Source: Bacteroides neonati (lineage in GTDB: Bacteria > Bacteroidota > Bacteroidia > Bacteroidales > Bacteroidaceae). From it: 64,000 nucleotides of DNA. The number at the start of each line of letters is the position of its first letter. Position 1 is the first letter of the stretch. Positions 1-7,803 of this stretch are shown piece by piece. Both the position numbers and the translations under genes were made by a program. The DNA is taken from NCBI RefSeq assembly GCF_000499785.1, contig NZ_HG726020.1, positions 1,096,316 through 1,160,315 on the forward strand. The letters run 5' to 3'. Under the pieces are notes generated by a model. That model saw nothing but the letters and a program-made list of their open reading frames with translations. It had not been told where the DNA came from and did no database searches.

Positions 1-298
1 CGAAACGCCCCAATGCTTTGGCATCAAACGAGGCAGTTATCGCTCCCTTTGCACCGGGTGCAATGGGTGTTTTCGTCCAAGAAGCTACCGAACAGGCACA
101 CGAGGTGGTTACGTTGGTTAGCACCAACGGTTTATCACCTGTATTCGTAATGGTATACTCTACCGTAACCGGACGTTTCCATTCTATCTGCCCAAAATTG
201 TGAGTTTCTTTGTTTGACGAGATACGAGGCTGTGCCAAAGCCATTACTGCACCCACAAAGGTAAAAGCAAACAGAGCGAGAATACGATTATATTTCAT
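1..298 (-). CDS. DUF1573 family secreted protein (partial, 3' part outside the window)
   Basis: Reading leftward from an ATG at 298, the frame is open to the window edge (99 codons). It begins with a signal peptide (MKYNRILALFAFTFVGAVMA, then LAQ), followed by an HNFGQI segment and a Cys-Ala-Cys at the position typical of DUF1573 proteins, which are small Ig-like (ASH-type) domains common in Bacteroidetes. The function is unknown. The start codon lies about 31 bp from the left end of the conjugative transposon, so the element now supplies its promoter region. Before insertion the gene probably followed the alpha-2-macroglobulin gene now at 49564-55317, which is on the same strand. The family call is from reading the sequence only. 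Confidence 0.8.
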   Translation of the reverse strand, partial: MKYNRILALFAFTFVGAVMALAQPRISSNKETHNFGQIEWKRPVTVEYTITNTGDKPLVLTNVTTSCACSVASWTKTPIAPGAKGAITASFDAKALGRF

Positions 299-328
299 GT
301 AGTTAGTTTCGTTTTATTGTTTAGAGAG

Positions 329-338
329 GCAAAGTTAC
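329..338 (-). other. attL core of the CTnDOT-like element
   Basis: On the minus strand this reads GTAACTTTGC, which fits the IntDOT target pattern GTAnnTTTGC. The same orientation and pattern (GTATCTTTGC) recurs at 49505-49514, so the pair forms the imperfect direct repeat expected of attL and attR. IntDOT recombines within TTTGC and tolerates different neighbouring (coupling) bases, which explains the mismatched nn. The site also matches the Bacteroides -7 promoter element TAnnTTTG and lies just upstream of the DUF1573 start. Confidence 0.75.
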
Positions 339-657
339 TACAAAAAAGTGAAATGCGGAAAGATATAGTGATAGAATTGAGTTACAAGGGTTTTGGTTGA
401 AGTGGCGATAATCCGTGAAGCCATTACAATCCCTGCCGAAGCCAAATCCTGACGCCGCTACGTTACTTGTTCGTAACCATGCCCGAAAATGCGACAAACG
501 GGTACGAATAGCGAAACAAGGCTCTAAGGAATAGTGAGTTATCCATAACTCATGCGAAAAATCAGGTTACGGAAAAAGATTGCGCCGTTCCTCCCCGTTT
601 TGCGTACCAACACCGGACTCTTCACCAACTAATTTTGAAACCCAAAAATTAAGGACA
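339..657. other. Left-end non-coding region with candidate integrase arm sites
   Basis: There is no convincing gene between the left junction and the integrase start. It holds CGTAACC at 472-478 and its inverse GGTTACG at 565-571; the same 7-mer in both orientations recurs at the right end (49382-49388, 49429-49435). Such end-clustered repeats are what IntDOT or Xis arm-type sites would look like. An 8-bp inverted repeat (TGAGTTAT cc ATAACTCA) lies at 535-552 and could be another protein site. Function is inferred from position only. Confidence 0.4.
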
Positions 658-1893
658 ATGAAGAGTACATTTTCAGTAATCTACTACCTCAAGCGTCAGG
701 TAGTGAAAAAGGACGGGACAGTTCCCGTCATGGGACGCATCACGGTGGACGGCAGCCAGACACAGTTCAGCTGCAAACTGACTGTCGATCCGAAACTGTG
801 GGACACCAAAGGTGGACGTGTCACGGGCAGAAGCACGGCGGCACTCGAAACGAACCGTATGCTTGACAAGATGCGGGTACGCATCAACAGGCATTATCAG
901 GAAATCATGGAGCGTGACAACTTCGTCACGGCGGAGAAGGTGAAGAACGCCTTTCTCGGACTGGAACACCGCTACCACACGCTGATGCAGGTGTTCCGCC
1001 AGCACAACGAGGACTACGAGAAGCAGGTGGAGGCAGGCATGAAAGCCAAAGGCACGCTGCTGAAGTACCGCACCGTTTACAAGCACATGCAAGAGTTCCT
1101 CGACATCCGCTACCATGTGAAGGACATCGCCCTAAAAGAGCTTACCCCGGCTTTCATCTCCGACTTCGAGATGTTCCTGCGCACGGACAAGCACTGCTGC
1201 ACCAATACCGTGTGGCTGTACGTCTGCCCGTTACGGACGATGGTATTCATCGCCATCAACAACGAGTGGCTGACGCGCGACCCGTTCCGCGAGTATGAAA
1301 TCAAGAAGGAGGAAACAACACGCAGTTTCCTGACCAAAGATGAGATCCGCCTGCTGATGGAGGGGAAACTGAAAAACGCCAAACAGGAATTGTACCGCGA
1401 CCTCTACCTGTTCTGCGCCTTCACGGGGCTGTCGTTCGCGGATATGCGCAACCTTACGGAAGAGAATATCCGCACCTACTTCGACGAACACGAGTGGATA
1501 AACATCAACCGCCAGAAAACGGGCGTGGTGTCCAACATCCGCCTGCTCGACATCGCCAACCGCATAATCGGCAAATACCGGGGACTGTGCGGGGACGGCA
1601 GGATATTTCCCGTTCCGCATTATAACACGTGCCTTGCCGGTATCCGTGCCGTCGCCAAGCGTTGCGGCATCACCAAGCATATCACGTGGCATCAGAGCCG
1701 CCACACGGCAGCCACGACGATATTCCTCTCCAACGGTGTTCCCATCGAAACGGTCAGCTCCATGCTCGGACACAAGAGCATAAAGACGACGCAGATTTAC
1801 GCAAAGATAACCAAAGAGAAGCTCAATCAGGACATGGAGAACCTTGCCGCAAGATTGAACGGCGTCGAGGAATTTGCAGGTTGCACCATCTAA
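658..1893 (+). CDS. int: Tyrosine recombinase IntDOT (integrase of the conjugative transposon)
   Basis: 411 residues, the length of IntDOT, starting at the ATG at 658 behind AAGGAC; the frame extends upstream to 580 but that part looks non-coding. It carries an N-terminal arm-binding region, a core-binding domain (about 100-220) and a catalytic domain. Catalytic residues are R285, K287, H345, R348, H372 and nucleophile Y381. The usual first arginine is replaced by S259 (FTGLSFADM), a known IntDOT peculiarity. It integrates and excises the element at GTAnnTTTGC sites with low requirement for homology in the crossover region. The next gene starts 11 bp downstream, and a terminator follows at 2290-2332, so the two form one short transcript. 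Confidence 0.97.
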   Translation: MKSTFSVIYYLKRQVVKKDGTVPVMGRITVDGSQTQFSCKLTVDPKLWDTKGGRVTGRSTAALETNRMLDKMRVRINRHYQEIMERDNFVTAEKVKNAFLGLEHRYHTLMQVFRQHNEDYEKQVEAGMKAKGTLLKYRTVYKHMQEFLDIRYHVKDIALKELTPAFISDFEMFLRTDKHCCTNTVWLYVCPLRTMVFIAINNEWLTRDPFREYEIKKEETTRSFLTKDEIRLLMEGKLKNAKQELYRDLYLFCAFTGLSFADMRNLTEENIRTYFDEHEWININRQKTGVVSNIRLLDIANRIIGKYRGLCGDGRIFPVPHYNTCLAGIRAVAKRCGITKHITWHQSRHTAATTIFLSNGVPIETVSSMLGHKSIKTTQIYAKITKEKLNQDMENLAARLNGVEEFAGCTI

Positions 1894-1904
1894 AAAGAAA
1901 AGCC

Positions 1905-2267
1905 ATGAAACGTGACACAATCATCATCGAGGACAAGGCAGTCAGCGTAACCGGTAACGACGTGTGGATGACCGCCACCGAAATAGCCGGATTGTTCCAT
2001 ACGACCGTCCCGGCAGTGAACGCCGCCATCAGAGCCGTCCGCAAGTCGGACGTGCTGAACGACTACGAGGTGTGCCGCTACATGCAGCTTGAAAACGGGC
2101 TGCACGCGGACGTGTACGCCCTTGAAATCATCATCCCGGTCGCTTTCAGGGTGAATACCTACAACACCCACCTGTTCCGCACATGGCTGGTGGGAAAGGC
2201 ACTCTCACAAGAGAAACGGCAGACATACGTGATGTTCATACAGAACGGAAAAGCCGGGTATTGCTGA
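1905..2267 (+). CDS. Small RhuM/KilA-N-like DNA-binding domain protein
   Basis: 120 residues starting at ATG 1905, 11 bp after the integrase. The segment DVWMTATEIAGLFHTTVPAV followed by NAAIRAV is the helix-turn-helix pattern seen at the start of RhuM-type proteins (normally VWLTQ..MAELF.....N...HI). The rest lacks recognisable motifs. It corresponds in place to orf1 of the CTnDOT excision region; no role has been firmly assigned. It shares a terminator with int. A regulatory DNA-binding role is inference. Confidence 0.75.
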   Translation: MKRDTIIIEDKAVSVTGNDVWMTATEIAGLFHTTVPAVNAAIRAVRKSDVLNDYEVCRYMQLENGLHADVYALEIIIPVAFRVNTYNTHLFRTWLVGKALSQEKRQTYVMFIQNGKAGYC

Positions 2268-2289
2268 TTGCACATACCCCATAAGACAA

Positions 2290-2332
2290 GTAAACGGGTA
2301 GCACCACAAAAGGTGTCACCCGTTTACTTTTT
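2290..2332 (+). terminator. Terminator after int and orf1
   Basis: A 10-bp perfect stem (GTAAACGGGT / ACCCGTTTAC) with an inner ACC/GGT pairing is followed by TTTTT. It lies 22 bp after the orf1 stop and separates the int transcript from the convergent minus-strand gene ending at 2345. Confidence 0.85.
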
Positions 2333-2344
2333 CATGAAACCGCC

Positions 2345-2650
2345 TCACTCCAGCGGCTTGCGGTAGTTCGCTTCCAGTACCCCGCGCAGCCCCGTTTCCG
2401 GGTAAAGCACCTTCCCTCCCAAAAGTATGAAGGGCAACACGCGGTTGTTGCGGTATTCCTGCAAGGTGCGCCGGCTCACACGGAGCAGTTCCGACACCTC
2501 GCCGTCCGTCAGGTAACGTTCCCCGTCCAGCGGAGGACGGTAGCTTTCCAGAAATGCGGACAGCCATTTCGAGCCTTTGCGCATATCCTGCACCACAGAG
2601 GCTATCGGCTCGTCTTCCATCGTAAAAACATCGTTGTTCTCGTTCATCAT
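2345..2650 (-). CDS. Helix-turn-helix (excisionase-like) domain protein
   Basis: 101 residues from an ATG at 2650 (MMNENNDV); an upstream in-frame start at 2713 would overlap the preceding gene. The C-terminal half holds LTDGEVSELLRVSRRTLQEY and then RNNRVLPF, an HTH_17/MerR-like winged-helix motif typical of excisionase-type proteins. The gene follows a similar HTH gene on the same strand and converges with int. In CTnDOT the corresponding small genes (formerly orf2a/orf2b) are not needed for excision; the exact correspondence is inferred. The fold is clear, the role is not. Confidence 0.75.
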   Translation of the reverse strand: MMNENNDVFTMEDEPIASVVQDMRKGSKWLSAFLESYRPPLDGERYLTDGEVSELLRVSRRTLQEYRNNRVLPFILLGGKVLYPETGLRGVLEANYRKPLE

Positions 2651-2681
2651 AACTTCGGATTCAGTGGGTGAATAAATCAAA

Positions 2682-2981
2682 TCATCTGCCGTGCGGATAG
2701 AGCGTGCCGACAAGCGGTATCAGCCGCTTCACCTCCTCTGGCTTGTAATAGAACCTGCGGTTTATCTGCGAGTAGCCGATAAGCCGCCTGTCACGCAGCG
2801 TCTGCAACGTGCGCGGGCTTATTCTCAACTGCCCGCAGACCTCCTCGCCCGTGAGCCATCTTTCCATGCGCCCCGTGTCGCTTTTGCGCCTCAGGGCGGC
2901 GACCTTCTCCGAGAGTGCGCCGAATGCCGCCACCATCATCTCGAAAGTCTTTTTCTCGATAGATACTATTTCCATATTCAT
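2682..2981 (-). CDS. Helix-turn-helix (excisionase-like) domain protein
   Basis: 99 residues from ATG 2981 (MNMEIVSIEKK). It has an N-terminal helix rich in charged residues, then LTGEEVCGQLRISPRTLQTL and RDRRLIGYSQINRRFYY, an HTH_17 motif with wing. This is a paralogue of the neighbouring gene at 2345-2650 and of xis2c and xis2d, so four related HTH proteins are packed in 1.6 kb. A match to the Bacteroides -7 element lies at 3000-3007, 18 bp upstream of the start on the same strand. It is divergent from xis2c and could be co-regulated with it; no function is demonstrated. Confidence 0.78.
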   Translation of the reverse strand: MNMEIVSIEKKTFEMMVAAFGALSEKVAALRRKSDTGRMERWLTGEEVCGQLRISPRTLQTLRDRRLIGYSQINRRFYYKPEEVKRLIPLVGTLYPHGR

Positions 2982-2999
2982 GTCATTTAGAGTTTGCCG

Positions 3000-3007
3000 C
3001 AAAGGTA
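3000..3007 (-). promoter_or_regulatory. -7 promoter element of the divergent HTH genes
   Basis: On the minus strand this reads TACCTTTG, an exact TAnnTTTG match, 18 bp upstream of the ATG at 2981. No good TTTG is present 19 bp further upstream, so the -33 box is weak or absent. Confidence 0.55.
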
Positions 3008-3099
3008 ACGAAACGGCATACAAGACGTATCGTTTTCCGCTGAAAGGCTGCCTGTTGCGCCGTTTGACCGGGTTACGGAGCCATCTTCCGCAAAAATCT

Positions 3100-3114
3100 T
3101 ACGTGAGTCACGTA
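3100..3114. promoter_or_regulatory. Palindrome upstream of xis2c: probable RteC binding site
   Basis: TACGTGA G TCACGTA is a perfect inverted repeat with 7-bp arms. It is centred about 54 bp upstream of the start site predicted from the -7 element at 3147-3154. In CTnDOT, RteC activates the excision operon by binding inverted half sites just upstream of the promoter, so position and symmetry both fit. Confidence 0.7.
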
Positions 3115-3146
3115 GTGAGTTGTTAAAGCCCCTTTTGTTTATTGCC

Positions 3147-3154
3147 GAATTTTG
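3147..3154 (+). promoter_or_regulatory. -7 element of the xis2c-xis2d-orf3-exc operon
   Basis: GAATTTTG matches TAnnTTTG in 7 of 8 positions and lies 29 bp upstream of the xis2c ATG. There is no TTTG at the standard distance, which fits a promoter that needs the activator RteC. Confidence 0.5.
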
Positions 3155-3182
3155 TCGCAGAAACAAAAAGAAAGGACTGAAC

Positions 3183-3545
3183 ATGAAAGTGATAACAATG
3201 GAAAGTTCCGCCTACAAGGAGATGATGGCGCAGATTGCGAACATCGCAGGGTACATCCGCGAGGCAAGGGACGAGAAGAAACGGAAGCGGGAAACCGAAG
3301 ACAAGCTGCTTGACACGGCACAGGCGGCGAAGATGCTCAACGTGAGCAAGCGCACCATGCAGCGTATGCGCACCGACCACCGTATCGAGTATGTGGTGGT
3401 ACGCGGAAGCTGCCGCTACCGCCTTTCCGAGATACTGCGGCTATTGGAGGACAACACAGTAAGGAACGAGGAAGGGACAATAGACACCCTGTTCCACAAC
3501 CACACGCTGCGCACGGGCGGCAAACCAAAAGGAAGGAGGACATAG
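3183..3545 (+). CDS. xis2c: Excision protein Xis2c
   Basis: 120 residues from ATG 3183 (AAAGAAAGGACTGAAC upstream). Residues 40-85 contain LLDTAQAAKMLNVSKRTMQR and MRTDHRIEYVVVRGSCRYR, a winged HTH of the excisionase type. It is the first gene of the excision operon; xis2d starts 3 bp after its stop. In CTnDOT, Xis2c and Xis2d are small basic DNA-binding proteins required with IntDOT to form the excision complex and they also help activate the tra promoter. The name is assigned by position, size and domain. Confidence 0.85.
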   Translation: MKVITMESSAYKEMMAQIANIAGYIREARDEKKRKRETEDKLLDTAQAAKMLNVSKRTMQRMRTDHRIEYVVVRGSCRYRLSEILRLLEDNTVRNEEGTIDTLFHNHTLRTGGKPKGRRT

Positions 3546-3548
3546 GTC

Positions 3549-3899
3549 ATGGAACTGCTCACACGAAACAACTTCGAGGGCTGGATGCAGAAGCTGATGG
3601 AACGGCTCGACCGTCAGGACGAACTGCTGCTGGCGATGAAGGCTGAGGGGAAACAGCCCACTATCACGGAAAGCATCCGCCTTTTCGACAATCAGGATTT
3701 GTGCATGTTGCTCCAGATAAGCAAACGCACCCTCCAACGCTACCGCAGCGTAGGCGCATTGCCCTACAAGACGCTGGGCAAGAAGACCTATTACAGCGAG
3801 GAGGACGTGCTGACATTCCTTTCCAACCATATCAAGGACTTCAAAAAGGAAGATATAGCCTTCTACAAGGCTCGTATCCATAATTTCTTTCATAAATAA
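3549..3899 (+). CDS. xis2d: Excision protein Xis2d
   Basis: 116 residues. N-terminal helical region (WMQKLMERLDRQDELLLAMK), then LFDNQDLCMLLQISKRTLQR and YRSVGALPYKTLGKKTYYSE, an HTH_17 winged-helix domain, and a short basic tail. It follows xis2c by 3 bp and precedes orf3 by 20 bp in one operon. Works with Xis2c and IntDOT at the element ends during excision, and with them influences tra transcription (known for CTnDOT). Identity is by synteny and fold. Confidence 0.87.
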   Translation: MELLTRNNFEGWMQKLMERLDRQDELLLAMKAEGKQPTITESIRLFDNQDLCMLLQISKRTLQRYRSVGALPYKTLGKKTYYSEEDVLTFLSNHIKDFKKEDIAFYKARIHNFFHK

Positions 3900-3919
3900 C
3901 CCATTAAAACATTTTTCAG

Positions 3920-5491
3920 ATGGCAAAGAAAAAAGACGAAAAGGACGTGCTGGTAGTCCGTGACGAGAAGACAGGCGAGATCAGCGTGGTAGCCGGGCTG
4001 AACGCGGACGGCACACCCAAGCGCACCCCCGCAAAAGCGGAGAACGCGCAGAGTTTCCTGCAATTCGACCGACATGGCGACGTGCTGGACAACTTCTTCA
4101 AGAACTTCTTCCGGCAGTGCAAGGAACCCAGCCGCTTCGGTTTCTACCGCATTGCGGCAGACCAAGCTGAAAATCTCTTAGAGGTGATGAAGCAACTGCT
4201 GAAAGACCCCGAAGCGAACAAGGAGCTGCTCGCCCCTCACAAGGTGGACACCTCCGACTATGAGAAGAAGGTGCAGGAAGAGATGGCAGCACAACAGACA
4301 GAGAAACAAGAACCTCAAAAACAGGAGAACATGGAACAACGGAAAGAACAGCAACAGGACAAATCCGAACAGATGCAGGGCAAACGTGGCTACCAGCCCA
4401 TCGACGAGAGTAAAATCAACTGGCAGGAGCTGGAGGACAGATGGGGCGTAAAGCGGGACAACCTTGAAAAGTCCGGCGACCTTACGAAGATGCTCAACTA
4501 TGGCAAGTCCGACTTGGTAAAGGTCAAACCGACCTTCGGCGGCGAATCATTCGAGCTGGACGCCCGCCTCTCCTTCAAGAAGGACGGTGAGGGAAACATC
4601 AGCCTCGTGCCGCACTTCATCCGCAAGGAGCAGAAGCTGGATGAGTACAAGGAACACAAATTCTCCGACAATGACCGGAAGAACCTCCGCGAAACGGGCA
4701 ATCTCGGTAGGGTCGTGGACATTGTGGACAGGGAAACGGGCGAGATCATCCCCTCCTACATCAGCATCGACCGCAAGACGAATGAAATCACGGACATTCC
4801 GGCAAGCAGGGTGCGCATCCCGGAGCGCATCGGCAAGACGGAAATCACCACGCAGGAGCGGGACATGCTCCGCGCCGGACTGCCCGTACGCGACAAGCTC
4901 ATCGAGCGCAACGACGGCAGAAAGTTCGTCACCACCCTGCAAGTGAACGTGGAGCAGCGCGGCGTGGAGTTCGTGCCGGGAACCGGCAAGTCGCCCCGTA
5001 CCGCACAGACACAGGAAACCAAAGGCGACACATCGAAAAGTCAGGCGCAGGGCGGGGAAAATGCCGCACAGACCAAGAAGGAGCAACGCCGCAACACGTG
5101 GACGAACGAGGACGGCAGCATCCGCCCCATCAGCAAATGGAGCGGCGTGAGCTTCACCGACCAGCAGAAAGCCGACTATGTGGCGGGTAAAGCCGTGAAG
5201 CTGGAGAACGTGACCGACAAGCAGGGCTTCCATGCCACGATGTATATCAAGTTCAACCCGGAGAAGGGACGCCCGTACCGCTACGACACGAACCCTGACA
5301 ATGCACAGCAGGTTGCTCCGTCCAACGAGAGCCGCACGCAGGTGGCGGTGAACAACGATGGCAAGACCAACGAGGCTACAAAGAATCTGAGAGAGCCGTT
5401 GCAGAAAGGTCAGACCAACCCGAAGGACGCCCGCCAGCAACAGCAGCAGGAGAAGCCGCAGAAGAAAACGGGCAAGGGCATGAAAATGTAA
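3920..5491 (+). CDS. Orf3 of the excision operon (DUF4099/DUF3945 protein)
   Basis: 523 residues. N-terminal DUF4099-like part (about 30-200, including INWQELEDRWGVKRDNLEKS) and DUF3945-like repeats further on (about 240-350 and 390-450, the second with PISKWSGVSFTDQQKADYVA). Gln/Lys/Glu-rich linkers occur at 115-155 and at the C-terminus (runs of Gln, then KKTGKGMKM). Proteins with this architecture are confined to Bacteroidetes mobile elements. In CTnDOT orf3 can be deleted without loss of excision, so its role is open. It lies between xis2d (20 bp) and exc (60 bp). Confidence 0.85.
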   Translation: MAKKKDEKDVLVVRDEKTGEISVVAGLNADGTPKRTPAKAENAQSFLQFDRHGDVLDNFFKNFFRQCKEPSRFGFYRIAADQAENLLEVMKQLLKDPEANKELLAPHKVDTSDYEKKVQEEMAAQQTEKQEPQKQENMEQRKEQQQDKSEQMQGKRGYQPIDESKINWQELEDRWGVKRDNLEKSGDLTKMLNYGKSDLVKVKPTFGGESFELDARLSFKKDGEGNISLVPHFIRKEQKLDEYKEHKFSDNDRKNLRETGNLGRVVDIVDRETGEIIPSYISIDRKTNEITDIPASRVRIPERIGKTEITTQERDMLRAGLPVRDKLIERNDGRKFVTTLQVNVEQRGVEFVPGTGKSPRTAQTQETKGDTSKSQAQGGENAAQTKKEQRRNTWTNEDGSIRPISKWSGVSFTDQQKADYVAGKAVKLENVTDKQGFHATMYIKFNPEKGRPYRYDTNPDNAQQVAPSNESRTQVAVNNDGKTNEATKNLREPLQKGQTNPKDARQQQQQEKPQKKTGKGMKM

Positions 5492-5551
5492 TCCCGTGTC
5501 CGCCACTGAATCCAAAATAAAATCCAAAGTATCAACAAAAAAGAAGAAGAC

Positions 5552-7639
5552 ATGAAGACAATCATTGCAGAAAAGCCCTCCGTGGCACGTGAAATCGCCC
5601 GCATCGTGGGCGCGACAAAGAGAGAGGAAGGATATTTCGAGGGAGGCGGTTATGCCGTGACATGGGCATTCGGACACCTCGTTCAGCTTGCCATGCCCGA
5701 CGGCTACGGCGTGCGCGGATTTGTCCGTGACAACCTCCCGATTATTCCCGACACATTCACGCTCGTCCCCCGTCAGGTCAGGACGGAGAAAGGTTACAAG
5801 CCCGACAGCGGCGTGGTGTCGCAGATAAAAGTCATCAAAAGACTGTTCGACACAAGCGAACATATCATCGTGGCGACCGATGCCGGACGCGAGGGAGAGC
5901 TTATCTTCCGCTACCTCTACCACTATACGGGTTGCACCACTCCTTTCGTGCGCCTGTGGATCAGCTCTCTCACCGACAAAGCTATCCGCGAGGGACTGCG
6001 GAAACTCGAAGACGGCAGCAAATACGACAACCTCTACCTCGCCGCCAAAGCGCGGAGCGAATCCGACTGGCTCGTGGGCATCAACGGCACACAGGCGTTA
6101 TCCATCGCCGCCGGACACGGCACGTATTCCGTGGGGCGGGTGCAGACACCAACGTTGGCTATGGTATGTGAACGCTACTGGGAGAACCGCCGCTTTACGT
6201 CCGAAGCATTCTGGCAGCTCCATATCGCAACGGACGGTTGCGACGGCGAAGTCGTGAAATTCTCATCCTCCGAGAAATGGAAAGAGAAAGAACCGGCGAT
6301 GGAACTATATAATAAGGTAAAGGCGGCAGGTTGCGCCACTGTCACGAAAGCCGAGCGCAAGGAGAAGACGGAGGAAACTCCCTTGCTCTACGACCTGACC
6401 ACGCTCCAGAAAGAAGCCAACGCCAAGCACGGCTTCACGGCGGAACAGACGCTTGAAATCGCGCAGAAACTCTACGAAAAGAAGTTGATAACCTATCCGA
6501 GAACGGGAAGCCGCTACATCCCCGAAGACGTGTTTGCCGAAATTCCCAAACTGCTCGCTTTCATCGGCACACAGCCCGAATGGAAAGACAAGGTGCGGGC
6601 AAAAGCCGCCCCGACACGCCGCAGCGTGGACGACGGCAAGGTGACAGACCACCATGCCCTGCTCGTCACGGGTGAGAAACCGCTCTTCCTCTCCAAAGAG
6701 GACAATACCATCTATCAGATGATTGCCGGGCGCATGGTCGAGGCATTCTCTGAGAAATGCGTCAAGGATGTGACCACTGTCACGGCGGAATGTGCCGGAG
6801 TGGAGTTTACCGTAAAAGGCAGCGTCGTGAAGCAAACCGGATGGCGTGCCGTCTATGGCGAGGAAAAAGAGGAAATTACCATCCCCGGCTGGCAGGAAGG
6901 CGACACGCTGACACCGAAAGGCTCGTCCATTACCGAAGGAAAGACCAAACCCAAGCCGCTGCATACCGAAGCCACCCTGCTCTCGGCAATGGAAACGGCG
7001 GGCAAGGAAATTGAGGACGACGCACTGCGGCAGGCGATGAAGGACTGTGGCATCGGTACTCCCGCCACACGCGCCTCCATCATCGAAACGCTTTTCAAGC
7101 GCGGTTACATGGAACGCTGCAAGAAGTCGCTTGTTCCCACCGAAAAAGGACTTGCCCTCAATTCCGTCGTCAAGACGATGCGCATCGCCGATGTTGCCAT
7201 GACGGGCGAATGGGAAAAGGAGCTGGCGCGTATCGAGCGCGGGGAACTGTCCGACGACACCTTCCGCAAGGAGATAGAGGCGTACACACGTGAGATAACC
7301 TCCGAACTGATCTCGTGCGACAAGCTCTTCGGCAGCCGTGACTCCGGCTGCGCGTGTCCCAAGTGTGGCACGGGCAGGATGCGGTTCTACGGCAAGGTGG
7401 TACGCTGCGACAACACGGAGTGCGGACTGCCCGTGTTCCGGCTGAAAGCGGGACGCACCCTGTCCGACGATGAAATCAAAGACCTGCTCACCGAAGGGCA
7501 TACCAAGCTGCTCAAAGGGTTCAAGAGCAAACAGGGCAAGAGTTTCGATGCTGTTGTCGCCTTTGACGGGGAATATAACACGACTTTTGTGTTCCCGGAG
7601 GCTAAAAAGGACAAGAAATTTTCAGGACGGAAGAAATAG
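5552..7639 (+). CDS. exc: Exc, a topoisomerase III (type IA) of the excision operon
   Basis: 695 residues. It starts with the TOPRIM motif KTIIAEKPSVAREIA, has the acidic TOPRIM loop ATDAGREGELIFR (about 108-120), and the active-site tyrosine Y315 in LITYPRTGSRYIP. The C-terminus carries a four-cysteine zinc motif (CPKCGTGR ... CDNTECGLP) and a Topo C-terminal repeat. Exc of CTnDOT is known to relax DNA and to be needed for excision in vivo, although its catalytic tyrosine is reported to be dispensable for that. The start follows an AATCCAAAGTA leader motif at 5521-5531. Last gene of the RteC-controlled operon. Confidence 0.95.
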   Translation: MKTIIAEKPSVAREIARIVGATKREEGYFEGGGYAVTWAFGHLVQLAMPDGYGVRGFVRDNLPIIPDTFTLVPRQVRTEKGYKPDSGVVSQIKVIKRLFDTSEHIIVATDAGREGELIFRYLYHYTGCTTPFVRLWISSLTDKAIREGLRKLEDGSKYDNLYLAAKARSESDWLVGINGTQALSIAAGHGTYSVGRVQTPTLAMVCERYWENRRFTSEAFWQLHIATDGCDGEVVKFSSSEKWKEKEPAMELYNKVKAAGCATVTKAERKEKTEETPLLYDLTTLQKEANAKHGFTAEQTLEIAQKLYEKKLITYPRTGSRYIPEDVFAEIPKLLAFIGTQPEWKDKVRAKAAPTRRSVDDGKVTDHHALLVTGEKPLFLSKEDNTIYQMIAGRMVEAFSEKCVKDVTTVTAECAGVEFTVKGSVVKQTGWRAVYGEEKEEITIPGWQEGDTLTPKGSSITEGKTKPKPLHTEATLLSAMETAGKEIEDDALRQAMKDCGIGTPATRASIIETLFKRGYMERCKKSLVPTEKGLALNSVVKTMRIADVAMTGEWEKELARIERGELSDDTFRKEIEAYTREITSELISCDKLFGSRDSGCACPKCGTGRMRFYGKVVRCDNTECGLPVFRLKAGRTLSDDEIKDLLTEGHTKLLKGFKSKQGKSFDAVVAFDGEYNTTFVFPEAKKDKKFSGRKK

Positions 7640-7642
7640 TAT

Positions 7643-7650
7643 TAACTTTG
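7643..7650 (+). promoter_or_regulatory. Exact -7 promoter element after exc
   Basis: TAACTTTG, an exact TAnnTTTG match four bases past the exc stop. TTTT at 7619-7622 is near the -33 spacing. Transcription would start near 7657 and run first into the hairpin at 7717-7746, then into the DUF1896 gene. Confidence 0.5.
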
Positions 7651-7716
7651 CCACTTGTTCAGAGTAATGAATTGTTCTTCGATACCGGATTACACTCATA
7701 CTTTGGATTTAGTGGT

Positions 7717-7746
7717 GGCACTCGGAGGGATACCGAGTGCCTTTTT
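7717..7746 (+). terminator. Strong hairpin terminator upstream of the DUF1896 gene
   Basis: GGCACTCGG agggata CCGAGTGCC followed by TTTTT: a perfect 9-bp stem and U-run. It can end exc transcription. Because an exact -7 element precedes it at 7643 it could also act as an attenuator in the leader of the DUF1896-helicase operon. Confidence 0.85.
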
Positions 7747-7780
7747 CTTCCTTTTTCCAACCGATTATCCCGTTAATTAT

Positions 7781-7803
7781 CAATCCGCTAAATCCAAAGT
7801 AAT
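7781..7803 (+). repeat. 23-bp leader repeat, copy 1 (before DUF1896 gene)
   Basis: These 23 bases, containing CCGCTAAATCCAAAGTA, are identical to the reverse complement of 30361-30383, directly before mobA. In both places a start codon follows immediately. The shorter core AATCCAAAGTA also precedes exc (5521) and traI (37170), and a variant with one extra A precedes traN (41146). See findings. Confidence 0.8.

Noticed and set aside
580-657. Longer integrase starting at 580
   Set aside because: IntDOT is 411 residues and begins at 658. With that start the catalytic residues fall at the published positions S259, R285, K287, H345, R348 and Y381.
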